Assembly (NCBI RefSeq): GCF_009707325.1
Contig: NZ_CP046103.1
Location: 4,722,744-4,786,743 of the forward strand
Length of the DNA stretch: 64,000 nucleotides
Reading direction: 5' to 3'
Source: Pseudomonas sp. IB20
GTDB lineage: Bacteria > Pseudomonadota > Gammaproteobacteria > Pseudomonadales > Pseudomonadaceae
Position numbers and translations under genes: made by a program. The notes below the pieces were generated by a model. The model saw nothing but the letters and a program-made list of their open reading frames with translations, made no database searches and was not told the DNA's origin. Positions 51,350 through 59,638 of this stretch are shown piece after piece; position 1 is the stretch's first letter, and every line of letters starts with the position of its first letter.

Positions 51350-52234
51350 ATGCAAGCCGCCAACCCTCGCAAAGGGTACATCCTGGGCCTGAGCGCCTAT
51401 ATCATCTGGGGCCTGTTCCCGATTTACTTCAAAGCCATCGCCAGCGTTCCTGCCGCCGAAATCATCGTGCACCGCGTGTTGTGGTCGGCGCTGTTCGGCG
51501 GTTTGTTGCTGATGGTGTGGAAACACCCGGGCTGGTTCCGCGAACTGCGCGACAACCCCAAGCGCCTGGCGATCCTGGCACTCAGCGGTTCGTTGATTGC
51601 GGCTAACTGGCTGACCTATGTGTGGTCGGTGAACAGTGGGCGCATGCTCGAAGCCAGCCTGGGTTACTACATCAACCCGCTGGTAAATGTGCTGCTGGGC
51701 ATGCTGATCCTTGGCGAACGCCTGCGCCGCTTGCAGTGGATGGCGGTCGGGCTGGCTGCAGTGGGCGTGATGCAGCAGGTGTGGCAGGTCGGCAGTTTGC
51801 CGTGGGTGTCGCTGGTGCTGGCGCTGACGTTCGGCTTCTACGGCTTGATCCGCAAGCAGGCGCCGGTCAAGGCGCTGCCGGGGCTGGTGGTAGAAACCTG
51901 GATGCTGGTGCCAATCGCCGTAGCGTGGTTGCTGTTCAACCCGTCGGCGCACAGTGCACAGCTTGAATTCTGGAGCACGTCCGAAGCCTGGTGGCTGGTG
52001 GCCGCAGGCCCGGTGACGCTGATCCCGCTGGTGTGCTTCAACGCGGCTGCGCGGCATTTGCCCTACACCGCGCTGGGCTTCTTGCAGTATGTGGCGCCGA
52101 CCCTGGTGCTGCTTGAAGCGGTGCTGTTGTTCGGCGAGCACTTGGCAACGAGCACCCTGATTGCCTTCGCGTTTATCTGGGCCGGCTTGGTGGTCTACAG
52201 CCTGGATGCGTGGCTGACCCTGCGTAAACGCTGA
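51350..52234 (+). CDS. rarD: EamA-family transporter RarD
   Basis: This 294-residue, ten-helix inner-membrane protein of the drug/metabolite transporter superfamily is the RarD subgroup. Markers are KGYILGLSAYIIWGLFPIYFK at the start, AANWLTYVWSVN and LGFLQYVAPT. RarD was named for chloramphenicol sensitivity in early studies; its substrate is unknown. A lone gene with AAGGA upstream and a hairpin after it. Confidence 0.9.
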   Translation: MQAANPRKGYILGLSAYIIWGLFPIYFKAIASVPAAEIIVHRVLWSALFGGLLLMVWKHPGWFRELRDNPKRLAILALSGSLIAANWLTYVWSVNSGRMLEASLGYYINPLVNVLLGMLILGERLRRLQWMAVGLAAVGVMQQVWQVGSLPWVSLVLALTFGFYGLIRKQAPVKALPGLVVETWMLVPIAVAWLLFNPSAHSAQLEFWSTSEAWWLVAAGPVTLIPLVCFNAAARHLPYTALGFLQYVAPTLVLLEAVLLFGEHLATSTLIAFAFIWAGLVVYSLDAWLTLRKR

Positions 52235-52253
52235 TCAAATAACATACAAACCT

Positions 52254-52282
52254 CTGCAAGCCACAACGGGCGTGGCTTGCAG
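52254..52282. terminator. Perfect hairpin after rarD
   Basis: CTGCAAGCCAC (52254-52264) pairs fully with GTGGCTTGCAG (52272-52282), 7-base loop, no T-run. It could stop transcription from either side weakly. Confidence 0.5.
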
Positions 52283-52297
52283 GCATCCACCCCAAGG

Positions 52298-52418
52298 TTA
52301 TCCACAACCTGATCCCCGCCATTTGTGCACAAGCCGTTGAAACTGATCGTTTTTTGCTCAACGGTGGAAGAGGCCCGGCCGGTGTGGCATAGCGCCGGGT
52401 CTCTACAGGTTATCCACA
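52298..52418 (+). promoter_or_regulatory. Pair of perfect DnaA boxes
   Basis: TTATCCACA occurs at 52298-52306 and 52410-52418 in the rarD-gcvR spacer. A third perfect box is present on the opposite strand at 52766-52774 inside gcvR. They could bind DnaA for regulation or titration. Nothing here resembles a replication origin. Confidence 0.5.
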
Positions 52419-52456
52419 GGCCCATGCAAGATTTCCATGCATAACCCTGTAGGCAA

Positions 52457-52969
52457 TTACTCTTCGCTGCGCAGTTCCACCATCAAGTCATCCGCCAAGG
52501 TTTCCAGCGACGCCTGCAATGTCTCAAGCGACAGCGACGACGGCACCTGCAACAGCGCCTCGGCATTGAACAACGGATCACCGCTCATGGGCGCCGGGCG
52601 CACGTCGGTGCTTAGCCGCTCCAGGTTGACGCCCTGCTTGCTCAACAGCGCCGTGATCTCACGCACGATGCCCGACCGATCATTGCCCACCAGCGTCATC
52701 AGGATCGCCTTTGCAGCCGACGCCTGGCCGGTGCTGCCCTCGCCCACCAGTACGCGAATGCCATGTGTGGATAAGTCCTCCAGCGCATTCACCAGATCCT
52801 GACGGCTTTCTGTCGGCACGCTGACCCGCAGGATCCCGGCAAATTGCCCGGCTATGTGCGCCATACGGCTTTCCAGCCAGTTGCCGCCGTGGGCAGCAAT
52901 GTTCTGCGCGATGCGTTCAACCAGCCCGGGTTTGTCGGCGGCGATAATAGTGAGTACAAGATGGTCCAT
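52457..52969 (-). CDS. gcvR: Glycine cleavage system transcriptional repressor-like ACT protein
   Basis: This 170-residue protein is built of two ACT domains (MDHLVLTIIAADKPGLVERIAQ, shown in part, and ILMTLVGNDRSGIVREITALLS), without an HTH. It matches the GcvR family, which acts by binding GcvA. ATG 52969 follows AGAGG; an upstream in-frame ATG at 52990 is less likely. It is divergent from glcB across about 385 bp that are AT-rich and hold duplication C. Confidence 0.87.
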   Translation of the reverse strand: MDHLVLTIIAADKPGLVERIAQNIAAHGGNWLESRMAHIAGQFAGILRVSVPTESRQDLVNALEDLSTHGIRVLVGEGSTGQASAAKAILMTLVGNDRSGIVREITALLSKQGVNLERLSTDVRPAPMSGDPLFNAEALLQVPSSLSLETLQASLETLADDLMVELRSEE

Positions 52970-53129
52970 GGCGAAGCCCTCTGAATTCAATCTACAAGGT
53001 GGACTCGTGAGCCCTCGAAAACAAATCGTGTACCATTTTTATATTTATCTGGAACAATCGAATAGTTTTTTGAGAACATCCGGTACTCCGCTGTGACCGT
53101 ACGACCAAAGTGGGTCGCTAAACGACGTA

Positions 53130-53369
53130 TTTAGTCTAATTTTCACAACCGCAAGTCATCATGTAGTATGCCCAACCGTGCACTACATAATGAAAATCTG
53201 AAAAAGCGCATAAGCTCCGCAGAGTGAGGCAAGCAATGACTGAACACGTTTAGTCTAATTTTCACAACCGCAAGTCATCATGTAGTATGCCCAACCGTGC
53301 ACTACATAATGAAAATCTGAAAAAGCGCATAAGCTCCGCAGAGTGAGGCAAGCAATGACTGAACACGTT
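53130..53369. repeat. Direct duplication C (121 bp x 2) at the glcB start
   Basis: 53130-53250 and 53249-53369 are identical by eye, with period 119 bp and a shared TT. The unit carries the glcB leader and its first 15 bp, so the first copy makes a dead start, ATG 53236 followed by MTEHV and TAG. Confidence 0.95.
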
Positions 53370-55532
53370 CAAGTCGGTGGCCTGCAGGTCGCCAAAGTCC
53401 TGTTCGACTTCGTGAACAACGAAGCCATTCCCGGCACCGGCATTACTGCCGACCAGTTCTGGGCCGGCGCCGACAAGGTCATCCACGACCTGGCACCGAA
53501 GAACAAAGCCCTACTCGCCAAACGCGACGATTTCCAAGCGCGAATCGACACCTGGCACCAGACGCATGCCGGCCAGGCCCACGACCCGGTGGCCTACAAA
53601 GCCTTCTTGCAAGACATCGGATACCTGCTGCCAGAAGCCGCAGACTTCCAGGCCTCGACCCAAAACGTCGATGACGAAATTGCCCGCATGGCCGGCCCTC
53701 AGCTGGTGGTGCCGGTGATGAATGCCCGTTTCGCCCTCAACGCCTCCAACGCGCGTTGGGGCTCGCTGTATGACGCGCTGTATGGCACCGACGCCATCAG
53801 CGAAGCCGGCGGCGCCGAGAAGGGCAAGGGTTACAACAAGGTCCGTGGCGACAAGGTCATCGCCTTCGCCCGTGCGTTCCTCGACGAAGCGGCGCCGCTC
53901 ACGGCGGGCAGCCACGTCGATTCCACCGGCTACAAGATCGTTGATGGCAAGCTGATCGTGAGCCTTAAAGGCGGCAGCAACAGCGGCCTGCGCGACGATG
54001 CCCAGTTGATCGGTTTCCAAGGCCCAGCGGCCGAGCCGATTGCAATCCTGCTGAAACACAACGGCCTGCACTTCGAGATCCAGATTGACGCCAGCACCCC
54101 GGTCGGCCAGACCGACGCCGCCGGCGTCAAAGACGTGCTGATGGAAGCTGCGCTGACCACCATCATGGACTGCGAAGACTCCGTCGCCGCCGTCGATGCC
54201 GACGACAAAGTGGTGATCTACCGCAACTGGCTCGGCCTGATGAAGGGCGACCTGGCCGAAGAAGTGGCCAAGGGCGGCAAGACCTTCACCCGCACCATGA
54301 ACCCCGACCGCGTCTACACCGGCGTGGACGGCCAGGACGTGACCCTGCACGGCCGTTCGCTGCTGTTCGTGCGCAACGTTGGCCACCTGATGACCATCGA
54401 TGCGATCCTCGACAAAGACGGCAACGAAGTGCCTGAGGGCATTCTCGACGGCCTGCTCACCAGCCTGGCGGCGATCCACAGCCTCAATGGCAACAGCAGC
54501 CGCAAGAACAGCCGCACCGGTTCGGTGTACATCGTCAAACCGAAAATGCACGGCCCCGAAGAAGCGGCGTTCACCAACGAGCTGTTCGGCCGCATCGAAG
54601 AAGTGCTGAACCTGCCGCGCAACACCCTCAAAGTCGGGATCATGGACGAGGAGCGCCGTACCACGGTCAACCTCAAGGCCTGCATCAAGGCGGCCAGCGA
54701 GCGCGTGGTGTTTATCAACACCGGTTTCCTCGACCGTACCGGCGACGAGATCCACACCTCCATGGAAGCCGGCGCGATGGTGCGCAAAGCGGCCATGAAA
54801 GCCGAGAAATGGATCGGCGCCTACGAAAACTGGAACGTTGATATCGGCCTGAGCACCGGCCTGCAAGGGCGTGCGCAGATCGGTAAAGGCATGTGGGCGA
54901 TGCCCGACCTGATGGCGGCGATGCTCGAACAGAAAATCGCTCACCCACTGGCTGGCGCCAACACCGCGTGGGTCCCATCGCCGACGGCGGCAGCGCTGCA
55001 CGCATTGCACTACCACAAGGTCGATGTGTTCGCGCGTCAGGCCGAACTGGCCACGCGCGAGCGTGCGTCGGTGGACGACATCCTGACGATTCCTCTGGCC
55101 AGCAACACCGATTGGTCCGACGAAGAAATCCGCAACGAACTGGACAACAACGCCCAAGGCATCCTCGGTTATGTGGTGCGCTGGATCGACCAAGGCGTAG
55201 GCTGTTCGAAAGTGCCGGACATCAACGACGTCGGCCTGATGGAAGACCGCGCTACCCTGCGCATCTCCAGCCAGCACATCGCCAACTGGTTGCGCCACGG
55301 CATCGTCAACGAAGCCCAGGTGATGGAAAGCCTCAAGCGCATGGCGCCGGTGGTAGACCGTCAGAACGCCGGGGATGCGCTGTATCGCCCGCTGGCACCG
55401 GATTTCGACAGCAACATCGCGTTCCAGGCGGCGGTGGAGTTGGTGATTGAAGGGACTAAGCAGCCTAACGGTTACACCGAGCCGGTGTTGCACCGCAGGC
55501 GTCGTGAGTTCAAGGCTAAAAACGGCCTGTAA
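53355..55532 (+). CDS. glcB: Malate synthase G
   Basis: GlcB condenses glyoxylate with acetyl-CoA to malate, completing the glyoxylate bypass or glycolate use. The 725-residue monomeric G form is full length. Motifs include EAALTTIMDCEDSVAAVDADDK, GRSLLFVRNVGHLMT and IVKPKMHGPEEAAFTNELFGRIE, with GIMDEERRTTVNLKACI in the barrel. ATG 53355 (MTEHVQVGGLQVAKVLFD) is the conserved start, preceded by GAGTGAGG. The leader is duplicated (duplication C), which may place two copies of the promoter or leader in front of it. Confidence 0.97.
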   Translation: MTEHVQVGGLQVAKVLFDFVNNEAIPGTGITADQFWAGADKVIHDLAPKNKALLAKRDDFQARIDTWHQTHAGQAHDPVAYKAFLQDIGYLLPEAADFQASTQNVDDEIARMAGPQLVVPVMNARFALNASNARWGSLYDALYGTDAISEAGGAEKGKGYNKVRGDKVIAFARAFLDEAAPLTAGSHVDSTGYKIVDGKLIVSLKGGSNSGLRDDAQLIGFQGPAAEPIAILLKHNGLHFEIQIDASTPVGQTDAAGVKDVLMEAALTTIMDCEDSVAAVDADDKVVIYRNWLGLMKGDLAEEVAKGGKTFTRTMNPDRVYTGVDGQDVTLHGRSLLFVRNVGHLMTIDAILDKDGNEVPEGILDGLLTSLAAIHSLNGNSSRKNSRTGSVYIVKPKMHGPEEAAFTNELFGRIEEVLNLPRNTLKVGIMDEERRTTVNLKACIKAASERVVFINTGFLDRTGDEIHTSMEAGAMVRKAAMKAEKWIGAYENWNVDIGLSTGLQGRAQIGKGMWAMPDLMAAMLEQKIAHPLAGANTAWVPSPTAAALHALHYHKVDVFARQAELATRERASVDDILTIPLASNTDWSDEEIRNELDNNAQGILGYVVRWIDQGVGCSKVPDINDVGLMEDRATLRISSQHIANWLRHGIVNEAQVMESLKRMAPVVDRQNAGDALYRPLAPDFDSNIAFQAAVELVIEGTKQPNGYTEPVLHRRRREFKAKNGL

Positions 55533-55539
55533 AAGAAAA

Positions 55540-55569
55540 GGCCCTGATCGCGAGATCAGGGCCTTTTTT
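55540..55569 (+). terminator. Intrinsic terminator of glcB
   Basis: GGCCCTGATC (55540-55549) pairs with GATCAGGGCC (55554-55563) over GCGA, followed by six to seven T residues. Confidence 0.95.
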
Positions 55570-55590
55570 ACTAAGTTGTGTAGCGATTGG

Positions 55591-55744
55591 ACTGGCGCTT
55601 TCGCGAGCACAGCCAAAAAATCAGGAAGCCATGCCCAACTCGCGCTTGACCATCTTCGCCAGCTTGCATACTGGCGCTTTCGCGAGCACAGCCAAAAAAT
55701 CAGGAAGCCATGCCCAACTCGCGCTTGACCATCTTCGCCAGCTT
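55591..55744. repeat. Direct duplication D (75 bp x 2) at the end of the response-regulator gene
   Basis: 55591-55665 and 55670-55744 are identical by eye, separated by GCAT. The unit includes the last 45 bp of the response regulator with its stop codon and downstream DNA. The copy at 55670 is the functional one. Confidence 0.95.
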
Positions 55745-56146
55745 CACGCTATCAATCGGCTTGAGCAAAAAGTCCACCACGCTCAAATGCATTGCATCAA
55801 TCACATCCGGCGCTTCGGCGTCCCCCGACATGATGATGATCGGCAACGCCGCGCGCTCGGAACTGCGCACTTTCTCGATCAATTTAAGCCCGTTGCTGGG
55901 CTCCATGCGCAGATCGGTAATCAACAGGCCAATGGAACTGCTGGATTCCAACAAATCCCACGCCGACTCACCACTGTCGGCGGTCATGCAGCGAATGCCG
56001 TCCAGGCCCAGGATCTCCGCCAGTAGTTCGCGCGCGTCCTTGTCATCATCAACAATCAACACGCGTTGTGGCGGTAGATCGGGCTCCAGCATCACGGCGC
56101 TCAGCGCCTCGCGCTCGGCATCACTCAAAATATCGTGGTCGGACAT
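55700..56146 (-). CDS. Stand-alone response regulator receiver protein
   Basis: This is a CheY-like receiver domain with a short N-terminal extension, 148 residues from ATG 56146. The acidic pocket is D33-D35 (LIVDDDKD), the phospho-acceptor is D78 (LLITDLRM), and S107 and K129 (FLLKPID) complete the switch residues. There is no output domain, so it must act through a partner. An in-frame ATG at 56167 and another at 56212 are alternative starts with no better Shine-Dalgarno. No histidine kinase is adjacent. The neighbouring gene is a divergent cNMP/CBS protein. Confidence 0.85.
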   Translation of the reverse strand: MSDHDILSDAEREALSAVMLEPDLPPQRVLIVDDDKDARELLAEILGLDGIRCMTADSGESAWDLLESSSSIGLLITDLRMEPSNGLKLIEKVRSSERAALPIIIMSGDAEAPDVIDAMHLSVVDFLLKPIDSVKLAKMVKRELGMAS

Positions 56147-56392
56147 ACGTTTCTCAGCAGTTCTCATCAATCTCGCAGCACACTCGTCAGACATCTGCGG
56201 AAGTGCGAACAATGTGCACTTCGTCGGAAAGTTTGCCTAGTGGGCGTTCTACGGGGTTTGGACGATAGTCGTGTAAGGTTTTTCCCTATTCGTGAATGGA
56301 TTTACCGCTACCTAGACTTACGTCCAATGGGCACCCAGGGCACGGGGGCCGACCATAAAGAACGATAACGACAAGAAACTGCGGTCACTGTT

Positions 56393-58327
56393 ATGAGTAA
56401 AGCTGATGCTTTCACGCAGGCGGGAAAAACTGCCGTGTTGCAGAACATCCACGGCACCCTGCAATTCCTGCAACGCTTTCCCCCGTTCAACCAGATGGAA
56501 AACGCGCACCTGGCGTTTCTGGTCGAACAGTGCCAATTGCGCTTCTACGGCCAAGGCGACAGCATCCTCACGCCGTCGGGCGGGCCGGTGGAGCACTTTT
56601 ACATCGTCAAGCAGGGCCGAGTCGTCGGCGAACGCCCGCTGCTGAATCAAGATGCGACCGAAACCACCTTCGAAATCGCCACCGGCGAGTGTTTCCCCCT
56701 CGCCGCACTGCTGGGCGAACGCGCCACCCGCACTGAGCACAAAGCCGCCGAAGACACCTTCTGCCTGCAACTGAACAAGCCGGCGTTTATAAAGCTGTTC
56801 GCGCTTTCGAGCCCGTTTCGCGACTTTGCCCTGCGCGGCGTCAGCAGCCTGTTAGACCAAGTGAACCAACAGGTGCAGCAAAAAGCCGTGGAAACCCTCG
56901 GCACCCAATACTCATTGAACACGCGCCTGGGCGAATTGGCCATGCGCCATCCGGTCACGTGCAGCCCGAACACGCCGCTGCGCGAGGCGGTGACGCTGAT
57001 GCATGAGCAGCAGGTGGGCAGCATCGTGATCGTCGACGAACACAAGGCGCCTCTGGGGATTTTCACCCTGCGCGACCTGCGCCAAGTGGTGGCCGACGGC
57101 ACCAGTGACTTCAATCAGGCCATCGCAGGCCATATGACCCAGGCGCCGTTCTATTTGAGCCCGGACCACAGCGCCTTTGACGCCGCCATTGCCATGACCG
57201 AGCGGCACATCGCCCATGTGTGCCTGGTGAAATACCAGCGCCTGTGCGGCGTGGTGTCTGAGCGCGACCTGTTTTCCCTGCAGCGGGTGGACCTGGTGCA
57301 CCTGGCCCGCACCATCCGCAACGCGCCACGGGTGGAACACCTGGTGGCGATTCGCGGTGAAATCGGCCAACTGGTGGAACGCATGCTGGCCCATGGCGCG
57401 TCCTCCACCCAGATCACCCACATTATTACCCTGCTCAACGATCACACCGTGTGCCGGGTGATCGAGCTGACGTTGGCCGACAAAGGCGACCCCGGCGTGC
57501 CATTCAGTTGGTTATGTTTCGGCAGCGAAGGCCGCCGCGAGCAAACGCTGTTTACCGACCAGGACAACGGCATCCTGTTCGACGCCAAGGACGCCGCCGA
57601 AGCCGACGAGATTCGCGGCCGTTTGTTGCCCCTGGCGCAGCAAATCAACCAGAGCCTGGCGTTGTGCGGCTTCAGTTTGTGCAAGGGCAATATCATGGCC
57701 GGCAACCCCGAGCTGTGCTTGTCGCGGGCCGAATGGGCGCGGCGCTTCGGGGCATTTATCCGTGAGGCGACGCCGGAGAACCTGCTGGGGTCGAGCATCT
57801 ATTTCGATTTGCGCGTGGTGTGGGGCGATGAACAGGGTTGCGAGCAATTGCGCCAGGGCATTCTCGATCAGGTCGCGGATAACCGGCTGTTCCAACGCAT
57901 GCTGGCCGAGAACGCCTTGCGCCAGCGCCCGCCGGTGGGTCGCTTCCGGGACTTTGTGCTGACACGCAAAGGCGGCGAAAAAGCCACCCTCGACCTCAAG
58001 GTGCAGGGCCTCACACCCTTTGTGGATGGCGCGCGCCTGCTGGCCCTGGCCAACGGCATCCACGCCAACAACACCCTGGAGCGCCTGCGCCAGTTGGTGG
58101 ATAAAGAGGTCATTGAGCCCTTGGACGGCGCCGCATACGAAGAGGCCTACCACTTCATCCAGCAAACCCGCATGCAGCAGCACCAGTTACAAACCCGCGA
58201 GAACCAGCCGTACTCCAACCGAGTCGACCCCGACAGCCTCAACCACCTGGACCGGCGCATCCTGCGTGAATCCCTGCGCCAGGCCCAGCGCCTGCAAAGC
58301 AGCCTGACCTTTCGGTATCAGCTGTGA
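56393..58327 (+). CDS. Cyclic-nucleotide-binding/CBS/nucleotidyltransferase (DUF294) protein
   Basis: This 644-residue protein has an N-terminal cNMP-binding-like domain (about 25-130) and a CBS pair (about 165-285, with MRHPVTCSPNTPLREAV and HMTQAPFYLSPDHSAFDA). A GlnD-like nucleotidyltransferase core follows, with GSEGRREQ at 377-384 and TDQDN at 388-392, then the DUF294 helical end. The catalytic G-S and two Asp residues are present, so a protein-modifying nucleotidyltransfer is plausible, but the target is unknown. Such proteins are often next to a DEDDh exonuclease and acetate uptake genes. Here the exonuclease overlaps by 4 bp, and glcB, also an acetate-use gene, is nearby. Confidence 0.9.
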   Translation: MSKADAFTQAGKTAVLQNIHGTLQFLQRFPPFNQMENAHLAFLVEQCQLRFYGQGDSILTPSGGPVEHFYIVKQGRVVGERPLLNQDATETTFEIATGECFPLAALLGERATRTEHKAAEDTFCLQLNKPAFIKLFALSSPFRDFALRGVSSLLDQVNQQVQQKAVETLGTQYSLNTRLGELAMRHPVTCSPNTPLREAVTLMHEQQVGSIVIVDEHKAPLGIFTLRDLRQVVADGTSDFNQAIAGHMTQAPFYLSPDHSAFDAAIAMTERHIAHVCLVKYQRLCGVVSERDLFSLQRVDLVHLARTIRNAPRVEHLVAIRGEIGQLVERMLAHGASSTQITHIITLLNDHTVCRVIELTLADKGDPGVPFSWLCFGSEGRREQTLFTDQDNGILFDAKDAAEADEIRGRLLPLAQQINQSLALCGFSLCKGNIMAGNPELCLSRAEWARRFGAFIREATPENLLGSSIYFDLRVVWGDEQGCEQLRQGILDQVADNRLFQRMLAENALRQRPPVGRFRDFVLTRKGGEKATLDLKVQGLTPFVDGARLLALANGIHANNTLERLRQLVDKEVIEPLDGAAYEEAYHFIQQTRMQQHQLQTRENQPYSNRVDPDSLNHLDRRILRESLRQAQRLQSSLTFRYQL

Positions 58328-59115
58328 GCTTGTTCGACTGGCTGCGTACGAAAAAGCCTGGCCTCGACGCGGTCCAACAGCGGCGCCTGGAGCAATTGCC
58401 CAAACCCGCAGTGCTGGGCGACAACGCCTTACGCAGCCAGCGTTGGGTAGTGGTCGACCTGGAAACCAGCGGCCTGAACCTCAACCGTGACCAGGTGTTG
58501 TCCATCGGCGCCGTAGTGATTGAGGACGGCGCCGTGGATTTCTCGCAAATGTTCGAGCGCACCCTGCACCGAGCCGAAACAAAACTCAGCCCCAGCGTGC
58601 TGATCCACGGCCTCGGCCCCAGCGCCATCGCCGCCGGCAGCGACCCGGTCGAGGCGCTGCTGGATTTCCTGGCGTTTGTTGGCGACAGCCCACTGCTGGC
58701 TTTCCACGCGCCGTTCGATCAACACATGCTGTGCCGGGCACTCAAGGACAGCCTGGGTTATCGCCTCGCCCATGTTTTTTTGGACGTTGCCGACATCGCC
58801 CCGCTCCTCTGCCCCGAAGCGAATATCCGTGAAGCCGGGCTGGACGACTGGATCAGCCACTTCAAGCTGCAGGTGGGTGAGCGCCATCACGCCAGCGCCG
58901 ATGCCCTGGCCACGGCGGAGTTGATGCTCATCCTGTTTAGTCGTGCGCGCCAGCAGCACATCGACTCCCCGCAAGCGCTTCAGGAACGCTTGAGCCAATG
59001 GAAACGGCGACGGCGTGGGAATGATCGCCCGACAGACGCCAATTGCGCCCACTGCCTGCCTCTGACACAATCGCGAATAATTCTCGTTAGTTTAAACCTC
59101 TCTTTTATTCGGTGA
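58324..59115 (+). CDS. DEDDh 3'-5' exonuclease (DnaQ-like), possibly C-terminally extended
   Basis: The GTG at 58324 overlaps the previous stop. The DEDDh motifs are complete: D45 and E47 in VVDLETSGL, Asp in HAPFDQHML, and HHASADALATAEL with the His and final Asp. It resembles DNA polymerase III epsilon-type proofreading domains but stands alone. The frame ends at 59115, well into the iron-regulated promoter of the next gene. The last 25 or so residues, after QWKRRRRG, look non-native, so the true end may be earlier. Confidence 0.88.
   Translation: MSLFDWLRTKKPGLDAVQQRRLEQLPKPAVLGDNALRSQRWVVVDLETSGLNLNRDQVLSIGAVVIEDGAVDFSQMFERTLHRAETKLSPSVLIHGLGPSAIAAGSDPVEALLDFLAFVGDSPLLAFHAPFDQHMLCRALKDSLGYRLAHVFLDVADIAPLLCPEANIREAGLDDWISHFKLQVGERHHASADALATAELMLILFSRARQQHIDSPQALQERLSQWKRRRRGNDRPTDANCAHCLPLTQSRIILVSLNLSFIR
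59073..59090 (+). promoter_or_regulatory. Fur box upstream of the ECF sigma gene
   Basis: GCGAATAATTCTCGTTAG resembles the Fur sites that precede fecI/pvdS-like sigma genes in Pseudomonas (AAATAATTCTCATT type). It lies 30 bp before the TTG start and inside the exonuclease reading frame. Confidence 0.65.
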
Positions 59116-59119
59116 TGCC

Positions 59120-59638
59120 TTGTCGTCGGTCCAAAACCCACACAGTGAGCTTGTTGGCGCGTTGTACCGCGACCATCGTGGCTGGCTGTTGGCGTGGTTG
59201 CGCCGCAACGTGGCCTGCCCGAGCCGCGCCGAAGACCTCAGCCAAGACACCTTCATGCGTCTGCTGGGCCGTGAAGAGCTGCGCGAACCCCGCGAGCCAC
59301 GCGCGTTTCTGGTGGCGATCGCCAAAGGGTTGTTGTTCGACTACTTCCGGCGCGCAGCCCTCGAACAGGCCTACCTCACCGAATTAATGCTGATCCCGGA
59401 AAGCGAACACCCTTCACCGGAAGAACAGCACCTGATCCTCGAAGACCTCAAGGCCATCGACCGCCTGCTCGGCAAGCTGTCGAGCAAGGCCCGCGCCGCC
59501 TTCCTCTACAACCGCCTCGATGGCCTGGGCCACGCCGAAATCGCCCAGCGCCTCGGCGTTTCAGTGCCGCGCGTGCGCCAATACCTGGCCCAGGGCATTC
59601 GCCAGTGCTACATCGCGCTGTATGGCGAGCCGTTGTGA
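59120..59638 (+). CDS. FecI-type ECF sigma factor
   Basis: This 172-residue iron-starvation sigma factor has region 2 (YRDHRGWLLAWLRRN, AEDLSQDTFMRLL, AFLVAIAKGLLFDYFRR) and region 4 (LDGLGHAEIAQRLGVSVPRVRQYL). TTG 59120 (MSSVQNPHSELV) has GGTGA upstream. It should direct transcription of the receptor gene downstream once FecR relays a siderophore signal. Its stop overlaps the FecR start (GTGA). Confidence 0.93.
   Translation: MSSVQNPHSELVGALYRDHRGWLLAWLRRNVACPSRAEDLSQDTFMRLLGREELREPREPRAFLVAIAKGLLFDYFRRAALEQAYLTELMLIPESEHPSPEEQHLILEDLKAIDRLLGKLSSKARAAFLYNRLDGLGHAEIAQRLGVSVPRVRQYLAQGIRQCYIALYGEPL

Noticed and set aside
52298..52418. Replication origin
   Set aside because: Only two boxes lie in the spacer, with no AT-rich unwinding region and no dnaA, dnaN or gidA genes nearby.
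53511..55616. 701-residue open frame antisense to glcB
   Set aside because: Mirror frame of malate synthase codon bias; no motifs and no ribosome binding site.
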